DNA of 64,000 bases. Origin: Primula veris (Eukaryota; Streptophyta; Magnoliopsida; Ericales; Primulaceae). This document shows positions 11,967-22,549 of the stretch, piece after piece. How positions within the stretch are numbered: position 1 is the stretch's first letter; each line of letters starts with the position of its first letter. Below the pieces are notes generated by a model, which was not told the origin of the DNA, ran no database searches, and was given only the letters and a program-made list of their open reading frames with translations. Made by a program: the position numbers and the translations under genes. Location: the NCBI GenBank assembly GCA_963682055.1, contig OY821741.1, positions 27,474,711 to 27,538,710 of the forward strand. Direction: 5' to 3'.

Positions 11967-12834
11967 ATGTATATATATATATATAATCATAACATTACAA
12001 CTTTCTTATGCTCAGATTTCAATTTTCACCAAATTGTACTCAACGTGTGAATGTGTCACTAACTGAACTGTTTATTATGGGCGTATTTGACATCATTTTT
12101 TTTGTAGCTGATAAAAAAATAAATTGCCCAATGGGGTGTTTTGCACCTTCTTAGTTTTTTCTTCTTCTTCGTAACTTCTAACTTTTTTTTTTTCGAGAAG
12201 TCAATTTTTTGACTTATCTTTAATTTATGGGTGACTTGTAATCATGTAAGCATATTTCATTAGTAAATTTCCAAATTTTAATAAATTTACCTGAAAAAGC
12301 TACAAATATCCGCAAATTTCCAGCTTCTATATTTTTGAGCCTTTTTAGTTTTTTTGTCTAAAAGCAAACTCTCCATGAAAACAGAGACTCTCCATGAAAA
12401 CTGTGAAGACTTAAACTGATAAATGTGATAAACCAATGTGCCGGGTTTAATACTTATTATGCGATGAACTATTAAACACAACAATATGAAGCAGGACAAT
12501 CACCAATTTACCAACAACATTGATTGGTTCATAGGACACAATATTTATCACGATTTTTGACACAAAAGACATCACTATAATTTAAATTAAAGGATGAGAT
12601 TTAAAGTAACCAAAAAGAACTTATGCAATTATTAATGAACGAAAATATACTTAAAGTAGAACATTGTGTGCACAGTTGGGTTTGCTAATGGAGAGGTGAC
12701 ACTCTGAGAACTCGGGACGGAGGAGAAGGTTGTTTCAGAGCCTTTTATGACTCGAGATATCAATAGTCATTCGTCGACCTTCCAGGTTACGTGGTTCTCT
12801 TTCTTCAGTGATTTGTCATTATTTTATTTGATAT
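9890..12834. other. AT-rich non-coding part of inverted-repeat arm A
   Basis: About 3 kb without a supportable gene. It is matched in inverted order by about 38110-41280. Short ORFs such as the 73-aa frame near 11895 recur in arm B only because the DNA is duplicated, and they carry indels and stops. Runs of AACCAAACC-type sequence near 11330-11400 and 11690-11705 suggest an old element. Confidence 0.6.
11927..11985. repeat. (AT)n microsatellite
   Basis: A nearly pure AT dinucleotide run interrupted by GTGTGTATGT. The arm B counterpart near 39175-39192 is much shorter. Confidence 0.9.
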
Positions 12835-12882
12835 ACTTACCTAGAGAATGTTCTGATTTTCTCTATGATTCTCTAGGTAAGT
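12835..12882. repeat. 15-bp perfect inverted repeat (hairpin), arm A
   Basis: ACTTACCTAGAGAAT at 12835-12849 is followed, after an 18-base loop, by its exact complement ATTCTCTAGGTAAGT at 12868-12882. The same hairpin is in arm B at 38061-38108. It lies about 25 bp from the target site used by Sirevirus copy 2. It could be the remnant of a small inverted-repeat transposon; function unknown. Confidence 0.8.
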
Positions 12883-12910
12883 ACACAACATTGTAGTTTC
12901 TATTACATTT

Positions 12911-12937
12911 TGTTGGTCCGTAGGTGTCTAAACCTTA

Positions 12938-12973
<36 letters not shown>

Positions 12974-14124
12974 GAATAAGGTTTTCGTACGTTTATCGCG
13001 GAATAAAATCTATGTGATATAGACTAAGCAAATTTGCTGTTTTTATGACTTAAACAATTTCTTTAACAAATAATTGCTAAATTAATCTATGCAAGTAATG
13101 AATATTAGCAATTAATAATTTGCGAAAAGTAAAAGTTTAGGGAAAAGAAATAACGCAAGATTTATAGAGGTTCGGCAAAACGCGCCTACGTCCTCTCCTC
13201 GGTATTTTCACTACCGAGTGTTTCACTAAAAAATCTTCGTTCCAAAGTTACACCTTAACGAGCTTAATCAACCGATTACGCTCCCCCTCACTTTATGAGT
13301 ATCCCGAATAAATGACCTAGAGCTTTTAAGCTACACTTGCTTAAAAGCCTCTACCCAATCACTCGCTCACAAATGAGTTTATAATACACTCTTTTACAAG
13401 ATTGAATTTTTGTATAACTCAATAACAATTAATATCTCGAAGTTTATAGAATTACAAGAATAATACTCTCGAGAAAATTATGAATACAAGTGAGATTTTG
13501 GAAGTATAAGCTTGAAGAATTTCTTAGTAGGATTTGCTTAAATGTTGTGTATGCTTGGATAATCTTTCTTCAAAGACTTTTTGGGGCTTTTGTAGAGTGA
13601 AAAGGTTCAGCATTTAATTTCAGACCGTTGCTGGTTGTTGAGTTCATTCAATGCTGTTTTCGCAGTTGTTCGCCCAATTTTCAGGAAGAGCTTAAAAGCT
13701 GGAATTTGAAAATCTACAGAAACGATCGGTCGTTTCTGTAAAACGATCGGTCGTTTTTGATCTGAGTTCTCTGGAAGAATTTAAGCATAGAAACGATCGG
13801 TCGTTGATGCTGGCGATCGGTCGTTTTTGATCTTTGCTCACTGGAATAATTTGCACTGAATATGATCGATCGTTTTTGCATTGATCAATCGTTTTTAATT
13901 CTGGGCATGTTTCGGTTTTCTCGACCAACTTCGAAACCCCGTAACTAACTCGTTTCAAACCCTATTGTGGTTCCGCTTGAACCATTGGCTTCGTAATTAC
14001 GCATTTTATCATTTTGAACCTTTAATACACTCGATAAATGATTAGTACGCAAAACGAGATTTTATCATGTTTTACAAATATTGTTATCATCAAAATAATC
14101 GATTAGAAGAAACGACGTTCAACA
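12911..14124 (-). repeat. 3' LTR of Sirevirus copy 2
   Basis: 1214 bp, TG...CA. Near-identical to 21361-22549 except for a long G run at 12940-12972. It carries several CGATCGGTCG-type motifs at about 13720-13880. Confidence 0.95.
12940..12972. repeat. 33-base poly-G tract in 3' LTR
   Basis: The homologous run is 6 Gs in the other LTR of the same element and 7 Gs in copy 1. It is either a slippage expansion or a sequencing/assembly artefact. Confidence 0.85.
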
Positions 14125-14140
14125 ATCTCTCCCTTTTTTA
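14125..14140 (-). other. polypurine tract of Sirevirus copy 2
   Basis: The minus strand reads TAAAAAAGGGAGAGAT immediately before the 3' LTR; this is the expected plus-strand primer site. Confidence 0.85.
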
Positions 14141-14685
14141 TGATGACAAAATATTGACAATAACATACTATAAGCTCTTTTTGCTAAAGCAAGTATAACC
14201 GAGATGTGTAGATGACGTTTTACTTGTATGAAAGGTTTTTAGAAAAGAAGCAAGTAAATGTCATAACATTCGATTTAAAATGAAGTAAACAAAGCTATAC
14301 GAAAAGGGATTACGAAGATCTATATGCAAGCGAAAATTTGGCCATAGTTTTGCCTAAAAATGGTCAATCGCCACAAATGAAAAGCAATAATTATATCCCA
14401 ACCATCTAGATATTATGCGCATAAATATTCTAACAACATCAACTACTAGCCATGCATTCATAAACGCACAATTTCGCAATGTATTTAAATATAACAATCA
14501 ACACAATAACGAGCAACATAAAACGAAACGATTCATAGCATAATTGAAAAGCACGTTTGCTACATATTACATAAAAACCAACGTTGTTCAATGAAAATGG
14601 AAATAATAGAAATACAACGGAAAAACAAAAGAGAGTTATTTCTCCCCCTTTGACATCATCAAAAAAATGAAAAACAAATATCCGC
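14141..14685 (-). other. 3' untranslated region after ORF3
   Basis: 545 bases between the ORF3 stop and the polypurine tract. AT-rich, no ORF in sense orientation that I can support, no obvious repeat. Confidence 0.6.
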
Positions 14686-16041
14686 TTAGTCACGGTGGGA
14701 AGTCGCATCATCTTCGTCATCGTCGTCGTCGTTGTTGATGTTGGGCCCGGCAAGGTTGGGAAAGAAGCCATGGAACTCGGCCCGTTGCTCGGCGCTCATA
14801 CGATTAAGTTCTTCGAGTTCTTCTTGACCCGGGTTCATGAATCGAAACATCCGACGGGTCATTTGAGCATTGCGATATTGGTTTATATAGATAGCGTTGT
14901 AGAAGTCGTCGGTGCGCGGTGGAGGGTTGGAGGATCCGACTTGGGCTTTTCCTTTACCCCGAACTCTAGAGGGACGAGAGGAAGTAGGGAGATCGGTGGG
15001 GGGAATGGAATCGGAGGAGATAGCGACGTCCTCATGAGAAGCACGCGGTGTGGCCTTGGGGCCGACATACTCTTCCTCTTCGGGGGAAAGAGGGGTATAG
15101 CCGGGACCGGACACCCGTTTACCGGACCACGTAATGGTCTTGTCGGTAGTATTGAATTTTATGGACATTTGGGAAAGATAGGAAGTGTCCCAAATATGTT
15201 TGTCCTTATTTTTGAACAAAGTTCCACCGGGAACTAGATGAAGGTCCTTTAGGATGGCCGAAATCAAGGCACCGTAAGGTAGCCCATTTTTGGATTTCGT
15301 TTTGAGCGAATCCATCTTAAGGAAGATGAGGGTCGCAAAGTCGAGTTTGACTCGGCGATGGATGCACCCGAGAAGAAAGATATACTCGTTGGTGACATCC
15401 GTGAAATTGGAAGTATGGGGTAGGACGATGTGAGATAGAATGTGATAGGCTAATTTGTTTCTAAATAAAAGGCCATGGGCTTTGTTGGATTGATTGTTAT
15501 GAAGGGGATGAAAAATTTCGTTTTTAAGATCATTAAAATTTTCGATCTCGAGTGTGTCGCAAAGGTCGTCACTCGACTCATGAACGCCGTCGTTATCTAG
15601 GCGTAAAAGGTTTCGTAGACGGTCTATACCGTAAACGAAAGGTTGTCCGTTAAACGATGAACGCAAGCGGAGTGCGTCATCATTATCCCTATCGAGAACT
15701 AGGTGATGATAAAATTCGTAGACATTTTCTTTGTAAAACGGTTCTTTAAGAGAGAGGATAGTATCGAGTTTGTAAAAACTTAAATCTATCATAAGAGCGG
15801 GAAAACGTTCACGGAAGAGATGCATATCGAGTGTGAAATTAGATAAAATACCTCTTTTATCCATTGAAGGTGGATAGAGAGGTGGAAGAGAGCCGGAAGG
15901 GGCACCGGGGCCCGAGGGAGGAGCGGTGGAGGATGAGCCGGTGCGGCGACCGCGAGGAACGCGGGGGCGAGTGGACGGAGGCACGTAGTCGTCCTCGGGT
16001 TCATCAACGAGGTTGCGGGAGGCACTCTTCGTACGAGCCAT
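14686..16041 (-). CDS. Sirevirus ORF3, 451 aa, plant-transposon-protein-like
   Basis: A complete frame in the env position, 412 bases downstream of the pol stop. It starts MARTKSASRN and then has a Pro/Arg/Ser-rich segment (about residues 20-60). Residues of about 75-300 resemble the 'putative plant transposon protein' family (PF20167-like), with VYEFYHHLVL, FNGQPFVYGIDRLRNLL, RNKLAYHILSHIVLP and LPYGALISAIL. The tail is acidic (DDDDDEDD). There is no signal peptide or hydrophobic membrane segment, so nothing visible supports an envelope glycoprotein. The frame has stayed open while gag and pol are broken. The first four residues after Met equal those of histone H3. Function unknown. Confidence 0.85.
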   Translation of the reverse strand: MARTKSASRNLVDEPEDDYVPPSTRPRVPRGRRTGSSSTAPPSGPGAPSGSLPPLYPPSMDKRGILSNFTLDMHLFRERFPALMIDLSFYKLDTILSLKEPFYKENVYEFYHHLVLDRDNDDALRLRSSFNGQPFVYGIDRLRNLLRLDNDGVHESSDDLCDTLEIENFNDLKNEIFHPLHNNQSNKAHGLLFRNKLAYHILSHIVLPHTSNFTDVTNEYIFLLGCIHRRVKLDFATLIFLKMDSLKTKSKNGLPYGALISAILKDLHLVPGGTLFKNKDKHIWDTSYLSQMSIKFNTTDKTITWSGKRVSGPGYTPLSPEEEEYVGPKATPRASHEDVAISSDSIPPTDLPTSSRPSRVRGKGKAQVGSSNPPPRTDDFYNAIYINQYRNAQMTRRMFRFMNPGQEELEELNRMSAEQRAEFHGFFPNLAGPNINNDDDDDEDDATSHRD

Positions 16042-16179
16042 GTTTTATTGTATTGGATAAAAAAATAGGGATTGTTGGGTGATTTGGAGAGAAAATTGGG
16101 CGAATTTTATAAGAGAGAGAGAGAGGTTTATATGGAATGATTTAAATTAGGGTTTAAAGAAGAGTTTTAACACTGGGAA

Positions 16180-16335
16180 TCACAAAAACGATCGGTCGTT
16201 TTTGTGTGACGATCGATCGAAATGGAACTGAAAAATTCCAGAGAGCATGCCTAAAAAACGATCGGTTGTTTTTAGGAGCGATCGGTCGTCTGTATAAAAA
16301 CGATCGGTCGTTTTTACAGACGATCGATCGACTGT
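16180..16335 (-). repeat. pol-ORF3 spacer motif array, copy 2
   Basis: About seven copies of ACGATCGGTCG or ACGATCGATCG, including one CpG-decayed form (ATCGGTTG at 16261), at the same spacing as in copy 1. The rest of the 412-base spacer (16042-16453) is non-coding. Confidence 0.75.
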
Positions 16336-16453
16336 AAGTTGGTTACATAACAGGAATTTTTTGCACATTATGACACTGAATTGGCCTAAAAAAAATGTAA
16401 AAATACTTAAATATATATAAAATCAATCAAGTATATATATATATATGTATATT

Positions 16454-17413
16454 TCACACATCAAACATGCCTAACTCTCGGCGAATAAAGCAAAATTGTT
16501 CCTCATTAAGGGGTTTTGTGAAAATATCGGCTAATTGCCTATCGATACTTATATATTCAAGTGTAATATCCCCTTTTTGGACATGATCCCTTAAAAAGTG
16601 ATGACGTAAATTAATATGTTTAGTGCGAGAGTGTTGGATCGGATTTTTCGAAAGATTTATTGCACTAGTATTATCACACAAAATAGGTACACTATCAAAC
16701 GATAATTCAAAGTCGTTTAGTTGTTGACGCATCCAAAGAATTTGTGCGCAACAACTACCCGCGGCGACGTATTCCGCCTCCGCCGTGGAAAGCGCAACCG
16801 AGTTTTGTTTCTTGCTATGCCAAGAAACTAAGGCGTTTCCTAAAAAATGGCAAGTGCCACTAGTACTTTTTCTATCTAATCGACAACCGGAAAAGTCGGC
16901 GTCGGAATAGCCAAGCAATTCAAACGAAGTATCATGCGGATAAAACAATCCTAAATTGCAAGTACCTACAAGATATCTAAAAATGCGCTTAACGGCTATA
17001 ACATGCGATTCCTTAGGGCAAGATTGATACCTAGCACACAAGCAAACACTAAACATGATATCGGGTCTACTTGCGGTTAAATATAAGAGGGATCCAATCA
17101 TACCTCTATAGAGCTTTTGATCCACGCTTTTACCCGACTCATCCTTGTCTAGTTTTGTTGCCGGACTCATTGGAGTTCCTAGTGGCTTTGCATCGCTCAT
17201 GTTGAATCGTTTGAGCAAATTCCTTGTGTATTTGGCTTGATTGACGAAAATTCCGTCCTTTGTTTGTTTGATTTGCAATCCAAGGAAATAGGTGAGTTCA
17301 CCCATCATGCTCATCTCGAATTCACCTTGCATACACTTAGAAAACTCCTCGCACATGCGAGCATTAGTAGCACCGAAAATAATATCATCAACATATATTT
17401 GAATTAAAAGCAT
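16454..17413 (-). pseudogene. pol: copia pol, C-terminal part, copy 2
   Basis: Contains the RT YVDD motif (IYVDDIIFG), YFLGLQI and the RNase H acidic residues (YSDADFSG, AEAEYVA, CDNTSA), ending like copy 1 with LADIFTKPL and GMFDV. It overlaps the upstream pol frame by ten bases in a different phase. A one-base deletion in an A-run near 17417-17420 separates the halves. This is not the position of the copy-1 frameshift, so the two inactivations are independent. Confidence 0.9.
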
Positions 17414-19581
17414 GTCTTTCCATCCTTTTTAATAAAAAGAGTAGTATCTAAAGTACCACGTGAAAAACCGTTTTTAATCAAAAATTTACTAAGTCTTTCA
17501 TACCAAGCTCGGGGTGCTTGTTTTAAACCATAAAGTGCTTTTCGAAGTTTGTAAACATGATTGGGAAACTCGTGATTTTCAAAACCGGGTGGTTGTTTTA
17601 CATAAACTTCCTCATTAATAAAGCCGTTTAAAAAAGCACTTTTAACATCCATTTGAAATAACTTAAAATGTTTAAAAGAAGCATAAGCAAGCAACATTCT
17701 AATGGCTTCTAGTCTAGCTACGGGTGCGTAAGTTTCATCGAAATCGATGCCCTCTTCTTGGTTATACCCTTGAGCTACTAGTCTAGCCTTATTTCTAATG
17801 ACTACCCCGGATTCATCCATCTTATTACGAAATATCCATTTCGTACCTATAATGGTTTTCTCACGCGGTCTAGGTACTAAAGTCCATACGTTACTACGCT
17901 CAAATTGATTTAATTCGTCATGCATAGCTAATACCCAACTCTTATCGAGTTCCGCTTCATGAATGTTCTTGGGCTCTAATTGAGACAAGAATGCAAAATG
18001 ATTAACTATATTTCTTAATGAAGAACGTGTATGCACTCTTTCTCCCGGATTACCCAAAATTAAATCTTGCGGATGGTGATTGGCAAACCTCCATTCTTGA
18101 GGTAAATCCTCATGAATGTGTACGCTAGATTCTAAGTCCTTTTGAAGTCTATCTATAGTGACTTCATCAACAACGGGTTCAACTTCTATTCTAGGCGTAG
18201 ACTCTAAGCTAGATGCAACATGATTAGAAGAGGATGCTTTATGAAAAATATCATCATTAATATTATGAACAATTAAAGGTTTATCAATTGTCGGTAAATT
18301 CTCATCAAACGAGACATGTACCGACTCTTCCACCAATAAAGTTCTTTTATTAAAAATTCTATAAGCTTTACTCGATATTGAATATCCGATGAAAATTCCT
18401 TCATCGGACTTAGCATCGAATTTTCCTAGATTATCCTTACCATTATTATGAACATAGCATTTACAACCAAATGCACGTAAATGACAAATATTGGGCTTTC
18501 GCTCATTCCATAGTTCGTAAGGTGTCTTTTTTAATATGGGCCTAATTAAGGCTCTATTTAAAATATAACAAGCGGAATTTACGGCTTCGGCCCAAAAATA
18601 CTTTGGCAAATTATTTTCGCAAAGCATGGTCCGTGCCATTTCCTCTAGGGTTCTATTCTTTCTCTTTACTACCCCATTTTGTTGGGGCGTACGAGGTGCC
18701 GAAAAATTATGATCAATACCATTTTCATCACAATAAGTTTGAAATGGAGTATTCTCAAATTCCTTACCATGATCGGTTCGGATACTTTTGATCATATAAC
18801 CCTTTCGTGTTTGGAGCTTTTTGGAAATAATAGACAATTCTCTAAATGCTTCATGCTTATGAGTTAAAAATAATACCCAAGTAAAGCGACTATAATCGTC
18901 AACCATGACGAAAGCATATGCACGCCCACCAAGACTAAGTGTCCGGGAGGGGCCAACTAAATCCATATGAATGAGCTCCAAACAACGAGTAGTAGAAATA
19001 ATATTTTTAGACTTAAAAGAGATCTTTGTTTGTTTGCCTAATTGGCAAGCGTGACAAAGTTTGTCCTTTATATAAGGAGGTTTTGGTAAACCTATTACCA
19101 AATCTTTACTAGAAAGCTTAGCAAGTAAATCAAGGCTAGAATGACCAAGTCGTCTATGCCACAACCAACCATTGTCGTTGATAGTAACAAGACACTTAAC
19201 TTCATCATCCACCGAACTATTCAAATCAATCATATAGACATTATTTTGTCTTTGACCCATGAGAATAGTTTTATTATCCGAAATATAATGAATAATGCAA
19301 TGTGATTTTTCAAAAATGACTTTGTGACCCAAATCACAAAGTTGACTTATACTAAGCAAGTTATGTTTAAGACCATCAACAAGCAAAACATTATCAATCA
19401 CAACATTAGAGGGTTTAGAGATGCTACCAATGCCGATGATTTTACCCTTGCTACTATCCCCGAAGGTCACAAAGCCTCCGTCTTTAGGTGCAAGAGTGGT
19501 GAATTTTGTTTTGTCTCCCGCCATATGTCTTGAGCATCCACTATCTAGGAACCACTTGTCCTCGTTGATTTTTGATCTCAA
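17404..19581 (-). pseudogene. pol: copia pol, N-terminal part, copy 2; integrase catalytic Glu replaced by Lys
   Basis: Domain order as in copy 1: protease DSG ([10 protein letters not shown]), HHCC module, integrase core, integrase C-terminal region and first RT half. The integrase core has both Asp residues ([15 protein letters not shown]), but the conserved NGVVERKNR reads [10 protein letters not shown] single base change at 18664-18666 makes AAG from GAG and removes the Glu of the DDE triad, which should abolish strand transfer. The frame ends shortly after LFIKKDGK at the frameshift. As in copy 1, pol opens right after a TAG and is out of phase with gag. Confidence 0.9.
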
Positions 19582-19603
19582 GCATACCTACAAGACAAAA
19601 CGA

Positions 19604-21294
19604 TCATTGGTACCCTAATCCATTTTTGGGTCCTTGAGGGTTAGAGTCTCGACCCTTTGGAATCCAAACCAAATCATTTCTACTTACTTTATACCTATTA
19701 GGGTAATATATATAATTCTCATAGTGGTCACTACGGTTCCAAGTAATACATTTAACATGCGAGATAGGTTTAACAAAACGATTATAAACTAAGTTCTTTT
19801 TATACGAGTTGTTCTTACGGGAGTAACTTGGGGTTCTATTTTCATTTTTCTCCACTTGTTTGGTGAATAGATTTTATGCTTAGCCGCTAAGAGAGGGTTG
19901 TATCCTACACCGGTTTTATCATATGCGCCTTGTTGAGAAGCTAATATAGTACTTAGCATTTTACTTCCTTTAGTGAACTTAGAGAGAGTGAGTTCGGCTC
20001 TATCCACCTTTTCTTTACATGAACTTAGGTCATTAGCTAACTTATCATTTTCTATTGTAAGTTCCGCATTTTTAGACGTAAGTGAGTCATTTGTTATAGC
20101 TAAGTTCTCAAGTTCGTCTTGTAGAGTAATTAGCATTTTTCTAAAAGATTTGTTTTTACCTCTAGCTTTTTCTAAGGATACTAACACATCATTTATATCA
20201 AAATCATCATCACTAGAAATAGAGGAGTTAGAGGAGTGAAAGCTTACATCCTCGGTATTGTCGTCTCTAGCCATGAGACAAAGGTTTGCGACTTCTTCAT
20301 TGTCGCTATCGGAGCTATCATCATCGCTCCCCCATGCGGCCAAGAATGCCTTCTTGTATTCCTTTTTCTTTCCGAACTTGTCCTTTTTCTTCAAAGGACA
20401 TTCGTTTTGCATATGTCCCGGTTTATGACATTTATAGCAAATGATTTCGTCCTTTTTGTTCGATTTGTCGGAAGGCTCTCCCTTATACTCCTTTTTTCGA
20501 AATCGTTGTCCACCGTTCTTTTTCCAACTTAGGAATTTGTTGTAGCGTTTGGCGAAGAGTGCCATGTCGTCATCCTCACTAGAGGAATCATTGTAGCTAT
20601 CGTCTTTTGTTGTGCTTTTGAAGGCGATGCCTTTCTTCTTTTTCGAGTCATCCTCATGTTTTCGAGTCGTCATATCTAGCTCATGGGTGCTCAAGGATCC
20701 TATGAGGTTGTCGAGAGAGAGTGTGTTCATATCCTTGTCTTCTTGTATAGCCGTCACTTTCGATTCCCACCTCCTCGGAAGACTTCGTAGGATTTTCGTC
20801 ACCATCTCCTTGCTAGAATATACCTTTTCAAGTCTTTTAAGATCATTAGTAATCTTAGTAAAACGAGTGTACATGGAAGCAATAGACTCGTCATCATTGA
20901 CTTTAAACAATTCATAATCATGAATAAGCATGCTAACTTTAGAGTCCTTAACTTGACTAGTTCCTTCGTGCATAATAGCTAGCTTATCCCACATTTGCTT
21001 AGCGGTGTCACAACCGGAAATCTTATCATATTCACTAGGCGAGAGCGCACAAGTGATGGAAGTCATAGCCCTACAATTTAGGGAAAACGCAAGGCGTTCA
21101 TCGGTATCTAGTTCCTTTACAAGTTTATCCTCGCCATTTCTCCTAGGCGTTCTATATCCTTTACTAATACTTATCCATTGATCTATTTCATATCCACATA
21201 GAAAATTTTTCATTAGGTCTCTCCAATAGGGATAGTTAGATCCGTCAAAGAACCGGGGCCTAGTTATGGATTTAGAGTCGACGTACGAAGACAT
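19604..21294 (-). pseudogene. gag: Sirevirus gag, frameshifted near the C-terminus, copy 2
   Basis: Very similar to the intact copy-1 gag for about 490 residues: the same N-terminal gag domain, zinc knuckle CYKCHKPGHMQNEC and coiled coil. One T is missing from the T-run near 19871-19875 relative to copy 1, so the frame ends at 19789 with unrelated residues. The C-terminal 83 codons remain open in the next phase (19855-19604). There the second knuckle has Trp for Cys (CITWNRSDH). Start is the first ATG after the primer-binding site. Confidence 0.92.
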
Positions 21295-21342
21295 AGCGGA
21301 TCTTTAAACTAAAAAATCGTTAGATTTTTGTAAATAAAATAG

Positions 21343-21358
21343 CTAAGCTCTGATACCA
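21343..21358 (-). other. primer-binding site, initiator-tRNA-Met type
   Basis: The minus strand reads TGGTATCAGAGCTTAG two bases inside the 5' LTR; this is the canonical plant copia site. Confidence 0.92.
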
Positions 21359-21360
21359 AT

Positions 21361-22549
21361 TGTTGGTCCGTAGGTGTCTAAACCTTAGAGGGGGGAGTGA
21401 ATAAGGTTTTCGTACGTTTATCGCGGAATAAAATCTATGTGATATAGACTAAGCAAATTTGCGGTTTTTATGACTTAAACAATTTCTTTAACAAATAATT
21501 GCTAAATTAATCTATGCAAGTAATGAATATAAGCAATTAATAATTTGCAAAAAGTAAAAGTTTAGGGAAAAGAAATAACGCAAGATTTATAGAGGTTCGG
21601 CAAAACGCGCCTACGTCCTCTCCTCGGTATTTTCACTACCGAGTGTTTCACTAAAAAATCTTCGTTCCAAAGTTACACCTTAACGAGCTTAATCAACCGA
21701 TTACGCTCCCCCTCACTTTATGAGTATCCCGAATAAATGACCTAGAGCTTTTAAGCTACACTTGCTTAAAAGCCTCTACCCAATCACTCGCTCACAAATG
21801 AGTTTATAATACACTCTTTTACAAGATTGAATTTTTGTATAACTCACTAACAATTAATATCTCGAAGTTTATAGAATTACAAGAATAATACTCTCGAGAA
21901 AATTATGAATACAAGTGAGATTTTGGAAGTATAAGCTTGAAGAATTTCTTAGTAGGATTTGCTTAAATGTTGTGTATGCTTGGATAATCTTTCTTCAAAG
22001 ACTTTTTGGGGCTTTTGTAGAGTGAAAAGGTTCAGCATTTAATTTCAGACCGTTGCTGGTTGTTGAGTTCATTCAATGCTGTTTTCGCAGTTGTTCGCCC
22101 AATTTTCAGGAAGAGCTTAAAAGCTGGAATTTGAAAATCTATAGAAACGATCGGTCGTTTCTGTAAAACGATCGGTCGTTTTTGATCTGAGTTCTCTGGA
22201 AGAATTTAAGCATAGAAACGATCGGTCGTTGATGCTGGCGATCGGTCGTTTTTGATCTTTGCTCACTGGAATAATTTGCACTGAATATGATCGATCGTTT
22301 TTGCATTGATCAATCGTTTTTAATTCTGGGCATGTTTCGGTTTTCTCGACCAACTTCGAAACCCCGTAACTAACTCCTTTCAAACCCTATTGTGGTTCCG
22401 CTTGAACCATTGGCTTCGTAATTACGCATTTTATCATTTTGAACCTTTAATACACTCGATAAATGATTAGTACACAAAACGAGCTTTTATCATGTTTTAC
22501 AAATATTGTTATCATCAAAATAATCGATTAGAAGAAACGACGTTCAACA
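21361..22549 (-). repeat. 5' LTR of Sirevirus copy 2
   Basis: 1189 bp, TGTTGGTCC...GTTCAACA on the plus strand. It has six Gs at the site expanded to 33 in the partner LTR. The palindromic motif cluster lies at about 22145-22320. Confidence 0.95.

Larger units (their letters stand above)
8020..12910. repeat. large inverted repeat, arm A, main part
   Basis: This matches the reverse complement of 38048-42400 plus 49410-50084 with many scattered substitutions and small indels but the same order. The outer breakpoint is at CATGTCAACC (8020-8029, against 50075-50084). The arm continues at 22550-23111 beyond the Sirevirus insertion. It carries a gypsy LTR start, a gypsy gag remnant, about 3 kb of AT-rich non-coding DNA and a small hairpin. 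Confidence 0.88.
12911..22549 (-). mobile_element. complete Sirevirus-type Ty1/copia element, copy 2
   Basis: A 9639-bp element with both LTRs, primer-binding site, polypurine tract and CATTT duplications (12906-12910 and 22550-22554). Minus-strand order: 5' LTR, gag, pol, spacer, ORF3, PPT, 3' LTR. Arm B at about 38026-38045 shows the uninterrupted target with a single CATTT (AAATG on that strand). By eye the LTRs differ by about eight substitutions in about 1.18 kb apart from a G tract, so the insertion is young. gag and pol each carry a one-base indel and the integrase lacks its catalytic Glu, so it cannot be autonomous. ORF3 is intact. Confidence 0.96.

Noticed and set aside
11674..12066. 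ORFs of 73 and 108 codons near the AT microsatellite
   Set aside because: Low-complexity translation of TA repeats; the arm B copy has indels.
14686..16041. ORF3 as a true envelope glycoprotein
   Set aside because: No signal peptide, membrane segment or Cys-rich ectodomain; it resembles the plant transposon protein family instead.
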